Of a stretch of 64,000 bases of DNA, positions 15,325 to 22,411 are shown piece by piece. Origin of the DNA: Microbacterium sp. SSM24 (GTDB taxonomy: Bacteria; Actinomycetota; Actinomycetes; Actinomycetales; Microbacteriaceae); NCBI RefSeq assembly GCF_025989145.1, contig NZ_JAPDNQ010000001.1, positions 2,294,001 to 2,358,000 on the forward strand. The letters run 5' to 3'. A model generated the notes under the pieces. The model was not told where the DNA came from. It searched no databases and was given only the letters and a program-made list of their open reading frames with translations. The number at the start of each line of letters is the position of its first letter. Within the stretch, counting starts at the first letter, position 1. Both the position numbers and the translations under genes were made by a program.

Positions 15325-16379
15325 ACGATTGGGCAGGAATCGCCTGGCTCGTGGTCCTCCTCATCGCGAACGCCTTCTTCGTCGGCGCCGAGTTCGCCGT
15401 CATCTCGGCCCGCCGCTCGCAGATCGAGCCGCTCGCCGAGAAGGGATCGCGCTCGGCCAAGACCGCGCTCTACGCGATGGAGCACGCGACCCTGATGCTC
15501 GCGACGAGCCAGCTCGGCATCACGATCTGCTCGCTGCTGATCCTCAACGTGTCGGAACCGGCCATCCACCACCTGCTCGCGGAGCCGCTCGCCCTCACGG
15601 GCCTGTCGGAGGGCGCCGTCGACACGATCGCGTTCGTCATCGCGCTGCTGCTCGTGTCGTACCTGCATGTCGTGTTCGGCGAGATGGTGCCGAAGAACCT
15701 CGCGTTCTCGATCCCCGACCGCGCAGTGCTGATGCTCGCGACCCCGCTGGTGTGGGTGTCGAAGGTCTTCCACCCGGTGATCGTCACACTGAACTGGATC
15801 GCGAACCACGTCGTGCGCCTGTTCCGCGTCGAGCCGAAGGACGAGGCAGCCTCGACCTTCACGCTCGAGGAGGTCGCCACGATCGTGAACCAGTCGCGCA
15901 TCGAGGGCGTCCTCGACGACCTCGCCGGCACCGTCTCGGCGGCGCTGGAGTTCACCGACAAGAAGGCCGCCGACATCGCGGTGCCGCTGGCCGACCTGGT
16001 GACGCTGCCCGAGACGACGACGCCCGACGAGATCGAGCGCGCCGTGTCGAAGCACGGGTTCTCGCGCTACGTGATCGTCGACACGGCCCGCACGCCGCTC
16101 GGGTACGTGCACCTGAAGGACATCCTGCAGGCGGCAGAGGGGCCGGATGCCGCGACCGACGTCGCCCGTCCGATCCCGGCCAAGCGCATCCACCATATGG
16201 TCCCGGTGCTCGAGACCACGGACCTCGAGGACGCGCTGGCGGTCATGCGCCGCGCGGGCCGTCACCTCGCCCAGGTGCGCAACGACGACGGCGAGATCAC
16301 CGCAGTCCTCTTCCTGGAGGACATCATCGAGGAGCTCATCGGCGAGGTGCAGGACGCGACGCGTCGCGGCCTGCGCTGA
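15321..16379 (+). CDS. second CNNM family transmembrane protein, 352 aa (no CorC_HlyC domain)
   Basis: A paralogue of the preceding gene, translationally coupled to it (ATGA at 15321-15324). The DUF21 membrane domain is recognisable from NAFFVGAEFAVISARRSQIEPLAE and VVFGEMVPKNLAFSIPDRA. CBS-like segments follow (KHGFSRYVIVDTARTPLGYVHLKDIL and HLAQVRNDDGEITAVLFLEDIIEELIGEV), but the protein ends there, lacking the C-terminal CorC_HlyC domain of its neighbour. Such full/short pairs are common in actinobacteria and may form a heteromeric membrane complex; this is inference. Confidence 0.9.
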   Translation: MNDWAGIAWLVVLLIANAFFVGAEFAVISARRSQIEPLAEKGSRSAKTALYAMEHATLMLATSQLGITICSLLILNVSEPAIHHLLAEPLALTGLSEGAVDTIAFVIALLLVSYLHVVFGEMVPKNLAFSIPDRAVLMLATPLVWVSKVFHPVIVTLNWIANHVVRLFRVEPKDEAASTFTLEEVATIVNQSRIEGVLDDLAGTVSAALEFTDKKAADIAVPLADLVTLPETTTPDEIERAVSKHGFSRYVIVDTARTPLGYVHLKDILQAAEGPDAATDVARPIPAKRIHHMVPVLETTDLEDALAVMRRAGRHLAQVRNDDGEITAVLFLEDIIEELIGEVQDATRRGLR

Positions 16380-16405
16380 CCCGCGCGGGCCTGTCCCGGC
16401 CTGTC

Positions 16406-16509
16406 GCGGCGCATAACTCCTGCACATTCTCAGCTGGGCGGCGCCCGTGGTGCGGAAACACGGAGCGCTCCGGCCCCGGATCGGTGAAAGTGCAGGAGTT
16501 ATGCGCCGC
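16406..16509. repeat. long-arm palindromic intergenic element (GCGCATAACTCCTGCA type), copy A
   Basis: Perfect 20-bp arms at 16406-16425 and 16490-16509 with a 64-bp spacer. The core arm GGCGCATAACTCCTGCA recurs at 56250, 56359, 56490 and 60351. This copy sits between the convergent CNNM and Old Yellow Enzyme genes. The rest of the 228-bp gap is G/C-rich low-complexity sequence. Confidence 0.9.
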
Positions 16510-16607
16510 CCGGCGGGGCCGCCCGGCGGGGCGGGGCGGCCGGGGCTGGCGGGGCGAGGCGGGGCCGGGCGAGGCGAGGCGGGGGCGGGTGAGGCCGGGC
16601 GCGCGGC

Positions 16608-17672
16608 TCAGCGCCGGGCGCGCAGGTACTGCTTCGGCCAGTAGTCGATCTCGGCGCCGAGCTCGTCGGCGGCGCGGAGGGCGTAGTGCGGGTCGCGCAG
16701 CCACTCGCGTCCGGCCATGATCGCGTCTGCCTCGCCGTCGGCGAGGATCTGCTCGGCGTGCGAAGCGTCGTCGATCATGCCCACGGCGCTCACGGGCACG
16801 CCGGCCTCCCGGCGAACGCGCGCTGCGAGGTCGACCTGGTATCCGGGGCCGGTCGTGATCTTCTGGTGCGCGACGAGACCGCCGCTGGAGATGTCGAAGA
16901 AGTCGGCGCCGTGCTCGGCCGCCCAGCGCGCGACCACGGCGGTCTGGTCGGCATCCCAGCCGCCGTCCGCCCAGTCGGTCGCAGAGAACCGCACCAGCAG
17001 CGGGATGCCGGGCGCGGCATCCGTCACGGCGTCGATCACTCGCAGGAGCAGGCGCGCGCGATTCTCGAGCGAGCCGCCGTACTCGTCGCCGCGCAGGTTC
17101 GACAGCGGGGACAGGAACTGGTGGAGGAGGTAGCCGTGCGCGGCGTGGACCTCGAGCACCTCGAATCCGGCGGCCACGGCGCGCCGGGCGGCGGACCCGA
17201 AGTCGGCGACGACGCGGTCGATGCCGGCGAGGTCGAGTGCGGCGGGCTCGGCGAAGCCGTCGAAGGCGACGGCCGACGGCGCGACCGTGCCCCAGCCGCC
17301 TTCGGCTTCGGCGACCGTGCCGCGGCGTCCCGAGAAGGGCGACCACGTCGAGGCCTTGCGTCCGGCGTGGGCCAGCTGCACGGCGGCGACCGCGCCGCGC
17401 GAACGGATCGCGGCGACGATCGGCGCCCACGCGTCGCGCTGCTCGTCGGTCCACAGTCCGGTGTCGTCCGGCGAGATGCGGCCCTCCGGTGAGACGGCCG
17501 TCGCCTCGGCGATCACGAGCCCGGCCCCGCCCGACGCGAACTGCGCGAGGTGCGTGTGGTGCCACTCCTGCGGCACGCCGCCCACGGCGCTGTACTGGCA
17601 CATCGGTGAGACCCACAGCCGGTTGCGAAGGGTCAGGTCGCGCAGCGAGAGGGGCGTGAAGAGTGTGCTCAT
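16608..17672 (-). CDS. Old Yellow Enzyme family NADH:flavin oxidoreductase (YqjM-like), 354 aa
   Basis: FMN-dependent ene-reductase. It begins MSTLFTPLSLRDLTLRNRLWVSPMCQYSA, with the YqjM-type cysteine in SPMCQYSA, followed by VQLAHAGRKAS, VLEVHAAHGYLLHQFLSPLSNLRGDEYGG (His-Gly active-site region), RFSATDW and ADAIMAGREWLRDPHYAL near the C-terminus. The ATG at 17670-17672 gives the family N-terminus; the frame is open upstream but non-conserved. It is divergent from nnrD with 31 bp between starts. The substrate is unknown; such enzymes reduce activated C=C bonds. Confidence 0.93.
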   Translation of the reverse strand: MSTLFTPLSLRDLTLRNRLWVSPMCQYSAVGGVPQEWHHTHLAQFASGGAGLVIAEATAVSPEGRISPDDTGLWTDEQRDAWAPIVAAIRSRGAVAAVQLAHAGRKASTWSPFSGRRGTVAEAEGGWGTVAPSAVAFDGFAEPAALDLAGIDRVVADFGSAARRAVAAGFEVLEVHAAHGYLLHQFLSPLSNLRGDEYGGSLENRARLLLRVIDAVTDAAPGIPLLVRFSATDWADGGWDADQTAVVARWAAEHGADFFDISSGGLVAHQKITTGPGYQVDLAARVRREAGVPVSAVGMIDDASHAEQILADGEADAIMAGREWLRDPHYALRAADELGAEIDYWPKQYLRARR

Positions 17673-17691
17673 TCGGGGGAGTCTCCGCGGG

Positions 17692-17697
17692 TAGGGT
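17692..17697 (+). promoter_or_regulatory. leaderless promoter -10 (TAGGGT) for nnrD
   Basis: TAGGGT, then six bases, then ATG 17704. The transcript should start at or within a base or two of the start codon. Confidence 0.6.
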
Positions 17698-17703
17698 GGC
17701 GCC

Positions 17704-18537
17704 ATGACCCGGTCATGGACGGCGGCGGACGCCGGTCGCGTCCTGCGAAGGCCAACGGCCTCCGACGACAAGTATTCCCGCGGAGTGCTCGGCATCCGCA
17801 CCGGGTCCGACACGTATCCGGGCGCCGCGGTCCTGGGCGTCGAGGCGGCGTGGCGCACCGGACTGGGCATGGTGCGCTACCTCGGGCCGGAGCGTCCGAC
17901 GTCGCTGGTGCTCGCGCGCAGGCCAGAGACCGTCGCGGCCGATGGGCGCGTGCAGGCATGGCTGATCGGATCGGGGACGGATGCCGCGACCCGCCCGTCG
18001 CACGAGACGGAGGCCCTGCGCGGCATCCTGCACGACACCGATCCGGTGATCGTGGATGCCGGCGCCCTCGACCTCGCGGCGGACGCCACGGCGCCGCGCA
18101 TCCTCACCCCGCACGACCGCGAGCACGCGCGGCTGCGCTCGGCACTCGGCCTCGGGCACGCCGGGGTCGATCGCGCAGCGTCTGCCCGCGAGACGGCCGA
18201 GGCCACCGGGGCGGTCGTGCTGCTGAAGGGATCGTCGACGATCGTGGCCGCTCCCGACGGCGCGGTGATCGAGGTGTCGGCGGGCACGCCGTGGCTCGCG
18301 ACGGCGGGCACCGGCGACGTGCTCGCGGGTGCGATCGGCGCGCTCGTCGCGGCGGCGGTTGCGGGGGAGAGGGCGACGGATGCCGCGTCCCTCGCCGCAC
18401 TCGCCGCGTCCGGCGCCTGGCTGCACGGGCACGCCGGCCGCCTCGCATCGGCCGCGCGCGGCGGTGGGCCGATCACGGCGCTCGATGTCGCGGAGTCGCT
18501 CTCCCACGCCGTCGCCGACGCGCTCGACGCCGTGTGA
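17704..18537 (+). CDS. nnrD: ADP-dependent NAD(P)H-hydrate dehydratase, 277 aa
   Basis: Repairs hydrated NADH/NADPH (NADHX/NADPHX) back to the coenzymes. Ribokinase-like fold with SDDKYSRGVLGIRTGSDTYPGAAVLG near the N-terminus, ILTPHDRE, VVLLKGSSTIVAAPDG and the diagnostic GTPWLATAGTGDVLAGAIGAL that binds ADP. The epimerase (YjeF N) domain present in many fused homologues is absent, giving the normal length for the stand-alone dehydratase. Confidence 0.92.
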   Translation: MTRSWTAADAGRVLRRPTASDDKYSRGVLGIRTGSDTYPGAAVLGVEAAWRTGLGMVRYLGPERPTSLVLARRPETVAADGRVQAWLIGSGTDAATRPSHETEALRGILHDTDPVIVDAGALDLAADATAPRILTPHDREHARLRSALGLGHAGVDRAASARETAEATGAVVLLKGSSTIVAAPDGAVIEVSAGTPWLATAGTGDVLAGAIGALVAAAVAGERATDAASLAALAASGAWLHGHAGRLASAARGGGPITALDVAESLSHAVADALDAV

Positions 18538-18604
18538 CGCGCGCTGCGCGACGGCGCACGCGCGCGCACGGGCCGCGCGGCCCGGTGCCGCGCCCGGCGC
18601 GAAA

Positions 18605-18610
18605 TAGGAT
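18605..18610 (+). promoter_or_regulatory. leaderless promoter -10 (TAGGAT) for the GT87-type gene
   Basis: TAGGAT, six bases, then GTG 18617. Confidence 0.6.
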
Positions 18611-18616
18611 TGCCGA

Positions 18617-19822
18617 GTGTCGAGGCGAGCATGGCTGTGGGTCGGGTTCGCCGTGGTGCACGTCGTCGTGGCGAGCCTCGGCTTCACGGAGCCGAACGCG
18701 CCGATGGGCGACGTCTCCCTCGTGTACGAGCCGTGGGTGCGCGCGGCGGTCGAGAACGGCTCGATCATGGGAATCTCGCAGGAGTGGATCTATCCGCAGC
18801 TCGCGATCGTGCCGATGGTGCTCGCCCTCGGTCTGGCGTGGATCGCCGGCTACGAGGTCGCGTGGGCGATCCTGATCACGGCGCTCAACGCCCTCGCGTT
18901 CGCGCTGCTCGTGGGACGTGGGCGCTCCGCCGGCCGTACGGTCGCCGCGGCCTTCTGGCTCCTCTTCATCCTGCTGCTGGGGCCCGTGGGCATGTACCGG
19001 CTGGATGCCGTCACCGTGCCTCTCGCGCTCGCCGGCGTGCTGTGGCTCGTCGGTCGCCCGCTTCTGGCGTCGATGCTGCTGGCGGCGGCGACGTGGATGA
19101 AGGTCTGGCCGGCCGCCCTTCTTGCGGCGGCCGTGATCGCCGTGCGGCGACGGCTCGTCGTGCTCGCCGGCGCGCTGATCGTCACGGGCCTCACGCTCGT
19201 GGCCGTGGTCGCCGCCGGCGGGGGAGCGCATGCCTTCGGGTTCGTCGCCGGCCAGACCGGGCGCGGACTTCAGCTCGAGGCGCCCGTGACGGCGTGGTAC
19301 CTCTGGCAGGCGGTGGCCGGCGTCGAGGGGGCCGCGGTCTACTACGACTTCGACATCCTCACCTTCCAGGTCACCGGTCCGAACGTCGATCCGGTGATCG
19401 CGGCGATGACGCCGCTGCTGGTGCTCGCCGTGCTCGCGGTCGCGGCGCTCGGCGCTGTGCAGGCGTGGCGTGGCGCGAGGTTCGCGGCGCTGTTCCCGCC
19501 GCTCGCCCTCGCCCTCGTGCTCGCCTTCATCGTGTTCAACAAGGTCGGCTCGCCCCAGTTCCTCACCTGGATCATCACCCCGATCGCGATCGGGCTCGTG
19601 CTCGATCGCCGGCGGTGGTGGGGCGCCGCCGTGGCGGGGCTCGCCGCCGCGCTGCTGACCCAGCTGGTCTACCCCCTGCTCTACGACCGCCTCATCCTCG
19701 CCGACGCCTTCGCCGCCTCGGTTCTCACGCTGCGCAACCTGCTGCTGATCGCGCTGCTCGTGTGGGCGGTGGTGCGCGTCGTGCGGGCTCCGCGCGGTGC
19801 GCGGGTCCGCCTCGCTTCCTGA
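18617..19822 (+). CDS. DUF2029/GT87-type polytopic membrane glycosyltransferase-like protein, 401 aa
   Basis: About ten hydrophobic segments. The pattern YEPWVRAAVENGSIMGISQEWIYPQLA near residue 35, RLDAVTVPLALAGVLWLV, and AAATWMKVWPAALLAAAVIA match the DUF2029/GT87 group, which includes polyprenyl-phosphate mannose-dependent alpha-mannosyltransferases of actinobacteria. An Asp in the first external loop (MGDVSLVYEPW) is a candidate catalytic residue, as in GT-C enzymes. The donor and acceptor are unknown. It is followed after 26 bp by the thiamine-binding gene. Confidence 0.75.
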   Translation: MSRRAWLWVGFAVVHVVVASLGFTEPNAPMGDVSLVYEPWVRAAVENGSIMGISQEWIYPQLAIVPMVLALGLAWIAGYEVAWAILITALNALAFALLVGRGRSAGRTVAAAFWLLFILLLGPVGMYRLDAVTVPLALAGVLWLVGRPLLASMLLAAATWMKVWPAALLAAAVIAVRRRLVVLAGALIVTGLTLVAVVAAGGGAHAFGFVAGQTGRGLQLEAPVTAWYLWQAVAGVEGAAVYYDFDILTFQVTGPNVDPVIAAMTPLLVLAVLAVAALGAVQAWRGARFAALFPPLALALVLAFIVFNKVGSPQFLTWIITPIAIGLVLDRRRWWGAAVAGLAAALLTQLVYPLLYDRLILADAFAASVLTLRNLLLIALLVWAVVRVVRAPRGARVRLAS

Positions 19823-19848
19823 CATCCATCGACCCCTCGGAGGTTCCC

Positions 19849-20163
19849 ATGCTCGTCGCCTTCTCCGTCGCTCCCAGCGGCACCGGCAGTGCGGACGGTT
19901 CGGTGCACGACGCCGTCGCCGCAGCGGTCCGCGTCGTGCGCGACTCCGGCCTGCCCCACCGCACCACCTCGATGTTCACCGAGATCGAGGGGGAGTGGGA
20001 CGAGGTGTTCGACGTCGTCAAGCGCGCCACCGAGGCCGTCCAGCCGTTCGGCTCCCGGGTTTCGCTCGTCCTCAAGGCCGACATCCGTCCCGGCTGGACC
20101 GGCGAGCTCGACGGCAAGGTCGAGCGTCTCGAAGCCGCCATCGAGGAGCAGCGCGACGCGTGA
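19849..20163 (+). CDS. MTH1187/YkoF-type thiamine-binding family protein, 104 aa
   Basis: A small cytoplasmic ferredoxin-like protein. MLVAFSVAPSGTGSADGSVHDAVAAAVRVV, then GLPHRTTSMFTEIEGEWDEVFDVVKRATE and RVSLVLKADIRPGWTGELDGKVERLE fit the DUF77/thiamine-binding family. A good GGAGG ribosome site (19839-19843) precedes ATG 19849. It probably binds a thiamine-like ligand or takes part in its handling; family members are small and full length here. Confidence 0.88.
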   Translation: MLVAFSVAPSGTGSADGSVHDAVAAAVRVVRDSGLPHRTTSMFTEIEGEWDEVFDVVKRATEAVQPFGSRVSLVLKADIRPGWTGELDGKVERLEAAIEEQRDA

Positions 20164-20175
20164 GCGGGGCCGGGC

Positions 20176-20212
20176 GCGGCATCCGCTTCGAATCGATTCG
20201 ACAGGATGCCGC
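20176..20212. terminator. nested inverted repeat after the thiamine-binding gene
   Basis: Arms GCGGCATCC (20176-20184) and GGATGCCGC (20204-20212) enclose a 12-bp palindrome CGAATCGATTCG (20189-20200). The hairpin has no U-tract, so terminator function is probable only from position, just after a stop and before a separately promoted gene. Confidence 0.45.
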
Positions 20213-20221
20213 ACCCGCGGC

Positions 20222-20227
20222 TAGCAT
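20222..20227 (+). promoter_or_regulatory. leaderless promoter -10 (TAGCAT) for the MFS gene
   Basis: TAGCAT, six bases, then GTG 20234. Confidence 0.6.
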
Positions 20228-20233
20228 GACCGG

Positions 20234-21451
20234 GTGACCTCCTCGAATCTGACGAGGGGGGCGGCGACGTGGGCGCTCCTCTCCCTCGCCGTCGGCAGCT
20301 TCGGCATCGGCATGACCGAGTTCGTCGTCATGGGCCTGCTGCCGAACATCGCCCAGGACCTCCTGCCCGCGCAGTGGGCGTCGAACCCCGCGGATGCCGT
20401 CGCCCAGGCCGGCTGGCTCATCACCCTGTACGCGCTGGGCGTCGTCGTCGGCGCCCCCACCATCGCGGGAAGCGTCGCGAAGTATCCGCGCCACCGCGTC
20501 ATGATCGGCCTCGCCCTCGCGCTCGCGGCGTTCAACGCGCTCACCTTTCTGCTTCCGACGTTCGAGCTGGTCGCGGCATCCCGTTTCCTCGCCGGCCTGC
20601 CGCACGGTGCCTTCTTCGGCATCGGCGCGCTCGTCGCCGCCGATGTGCTCGGCCCCGGCAACCGCGCCAAGGGGGTCGCGTTCGTGCTCACCGGCCTGAC
20701 CGTGGCGAACGTGGTCGGTGTCCCGCTCGGAACCTTCCTCGGGCAGCAGGTCGGCTGGCGCGCGGCGTTCATGGTGGTCGCCGGGATCTTCGCCCTCGCC
20801 ACGCTGCTCATCGCCCTCTTCGTGCCCGCGCACGCGGGCGAGCCGGGCCGCACGCTCCGCCAGGAGCTGAAGGTGTTCCGCATCGGGCAGGTCTGGCTGG
20901 CGCTCGGCGTCGGGGCGATCGGCTTCGGCGGATTCTTCGCGGTGTACAGCTATGTCGCCTCGGTCGTCACCGAGGGCACTGGCTCGCCCGAGTGGGTCGT
21001 GCCGATCATCCTCGTGGTGATGGGCCTCGGCATGACGATCGGCAACCTCGTCGGCGGGCACCTCGCCGACGTCGACCTCAAGCGCACGCTCATCGGGAGC
21101 CTGATCGCGCTGACGGTCGTGCTCGCCCTGTTCGCTCTGACCGCGCAGTGGATCTGGGCCGTGGGTCTGTTCGCCTTTGCCACGGGCTTCGTCTCTTCGG
21201 CATTGAGCCCGGCCATCCAGTCCCGCCTGCTGGAAGTCGCCGGCGACAACCAGTCGATCGCGGCCGCGCTCAACCACTCCGCGCTGAACATCGGCAACAG
21301 CGTCGGCGCGTTCCTCGGCGGCGTGGTCATCGCCGCCGGCTGGGGATACGTTGCACCCGCGTGGGTCGGCGTGCTGCTGGCGCTCGGCGGCCTCGCCCTC
21401 GCCGCGTTCAGCCTGGCACTCGAGCGACGGCGGGCCCCCGTCTCGGCCTGA
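20234..21451 (+). CDS. MFS transporter, DHA1 family (AraJ/YdhP-like), 405 aa
   Basis: Twelve predicted membrane segments. The first carries FGIGMTEFVVMGLLPNIAQDL, the hallmark of the DHA1 12-helix drug/sugar exporters such as AraJ and YdhP. Motif-A-like ITLYALGVVVGAPTIAG and motif-C-like GLTVANVVGVPLGTFLGQQVGWRAAF (antiporter signature) are present. The substrate is unknown; export of sugars, purines or drugs is possible. Confidence 0.87.
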   Translation: MTSSNLTRGAATWALLSLAVGSFGIGMTEFVVMGLLPNIAQDLLPAQWASNPADAVAQAGWLITLYALGVVVGAPTIAGSVAKYPRHRVMIGLALALAAFNALTFLLPTFELVAASRFLAGLPHGAFFGIGALVAADVLGPGNRAKGVAFVLTGLTVANVVGVPLGTFLGQQVGWRAAFMVVAGIFALATLLIALFVPAHAGEPGRTLRQELKVFRIGQVWLALGVGAIGFGGFFAVYSYVASVVTEGTGSPEWVVPIILVVMGLGMTIGNLVGGHLADVDLKRTLIGSLIALTVVLALFALTAQWIWAVGLFAFATGFVSSALSPAIQSRLLEVAGDNQSIAAALNHSALNIGNSVGAFLGGVVIAAGWGYVAPAWVGVLLALGGLALAAFSLALERRRAPVSA

Positions 21452-21483
21452 TCCGGGGCGCGAGTCCCGGGTGCGCGTCGCCG

Positions 21484-21589
21484 CGGCGTACCCAACTCAG
21501 GAGATCCGGACTGTGTCGGCCTACAGATCCCCGGAATTCCGCGGGCGCGGCGGCGCAGGCGGCGAGTTCATCCTGAGTTGGGTACGCCG
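21484..21589. repeat. long-arm palindromic intergenic element (CGGCGTACCCAACTCAGGA arms)
   Basis: Perfect 19-bp arms 21484-21502 and 21571-21589 with a 68-bp spacer. The layout (CGGCG at the outer end, AACTC in the middle, about 65-bp spacer) is like the GCGCATAACTCCTGCA elements, but the arm sequence differs. It fills the gap between the MFS and NUDIX genes, which are on the same strand. Confidence 0.9.
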
Positions 21590-21611
21590 GGGGTCGTGCC
21601 GATCGGCGGCC

Positions 21612-21617
21612 TAGAGT
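21612..21617 (+). promoter_or_regulatory. leaderless promoter -10 (TAGAGT) for the NUDIX gene
   Basis: TAGAGT, seven bases, then GTG 21625. The GTG at 21616 overlaps the -10 itself and is therefore unlikely to be the start. Confidence 0.6.
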
Positions 21618-21624
21618 GGATCGC

Positions 21625-22371
21625 GTGTCGGAGCAGACCCCCGCAGACCGCGCCTTGCGTGCCGTCGCCGATTCGATCGAGCGGTCGCGGGCCCGCACGC
21701 CGCGCGACGCGGTCGATCCCGACATCCCGGTCGCCGCGACGGTGGTGCTCCTGCGCGATGCGCCCGACGGCGCCGAGGTGCTGCTCATCGAGCGCCCCGA
21801 CCGCGGCTCGTTCGCCGGTGCCTGGGTGTTTCCGGGCGGAAAGCTCGAACCGGCCGACCTCGCCGACGTCGAGGAGATGTCGGCCCGCCGTGCGGGCGTG
21901 CGCGAGACCGTCGAAGAGACGGGGCTGGTGCTGGATGCCGCGGACCTCGTGACGCTGTCGTGCTGGGACCCGCCGCCCGGCATCGCCCTTCGGATCCGCA
22001 CGTGGTTCTTCGTCGCGGCGGCGCCCGCCGGGGACCTCCGCCTGCACCCGGCGGAGGCCGTCGCGGCGGAGTGGGCGCGTCCCGCCGACCTGCTCGAGCG
22101 GCACGGGCGCGGCGAGCTGACGCTCTACCCGCCCACATGGGTCACCCTGCACGGGCTGTCGGCCCATCCGGACGCCGCCTCGGCACTGGGGGCCGCGCGG
22201 CTGGCGGGTGTCGAGCGCTTCGAGACCGTCGCCCGGAGAGGCGCCGAGGGGCCGATCCTGATGTGGCACGGCGATGCCGAGTACGAGGCGGATGCCGCGT
22301 CCGACGGGTCCGGTGCCCGTCACCGCCTCGAGATCGGCGCGCTCCCGTGGCGGTACACCCAGGCGGGGTGA
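21625..22371 (+). CDS. NUDIX hydrolase, 248 aa
   Basis: Pyrophosphohydrolase of the NUDIX fold. The NUDIX box is recognisable as GGKLEPADLADVEEMSARRAGVRETVEETGLVL, with a longer-than-standard insertion between the first Gly and the REtxEETG helix. PDIPVAATVVLLRD precedes it. The start follows from the -10 position (leaderless GTG). The substrate cannot be deduced; proteins of this size and layout in actinobacteria resemble coenzyme A or nucleotide-sugar NUDIX enzymes. Confidence 0.85.
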   Translation: MSEQTPADRALRAVADSIERSRARTPRDAVDPDIPVAATVVLLRDAPDGAEVLLIERPDRGSFAGAWVFPGGKLEPADLADVEEMSARRAGVRETVEETGLVLDAADLVTLSCWDPPPGIALRIRTWFFVAAAPAGDLRLHPAEAVAAEWARPADLLERHGRGELTLYPPTWVTLHGLSAHPDAASALGAARLAGVERFETVARRGAEGPILMWHGDAEYEADAASDGSGARHRLEIGALPWRYTQAG

Positions 22372-22399
22372 CGCCGCCCCGCTGCGCCGGGCCGCCTGC

Positions 22400-22405
22400 T
22401 ACCTT
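22400..22405 (+). promoter_or_regulatory. leaderless promoter -10 (TACCTT) for the DUF11 surface protein
   Basis: TACCTT, six bases, then GTG 22412. It fixes the start of a frame that is open further upstream. Confidence 0.55.
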
Positions 22406-22411
22406 GTGCGT

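Noticed and set aside
16406..16509. Simple rho-independent terminator for the CNNM and OYE genes
   Set aside because: The 64-bp spacer and lack of a T-tract are unsuitable, and the same element occurs between divergent genes elsewhere.
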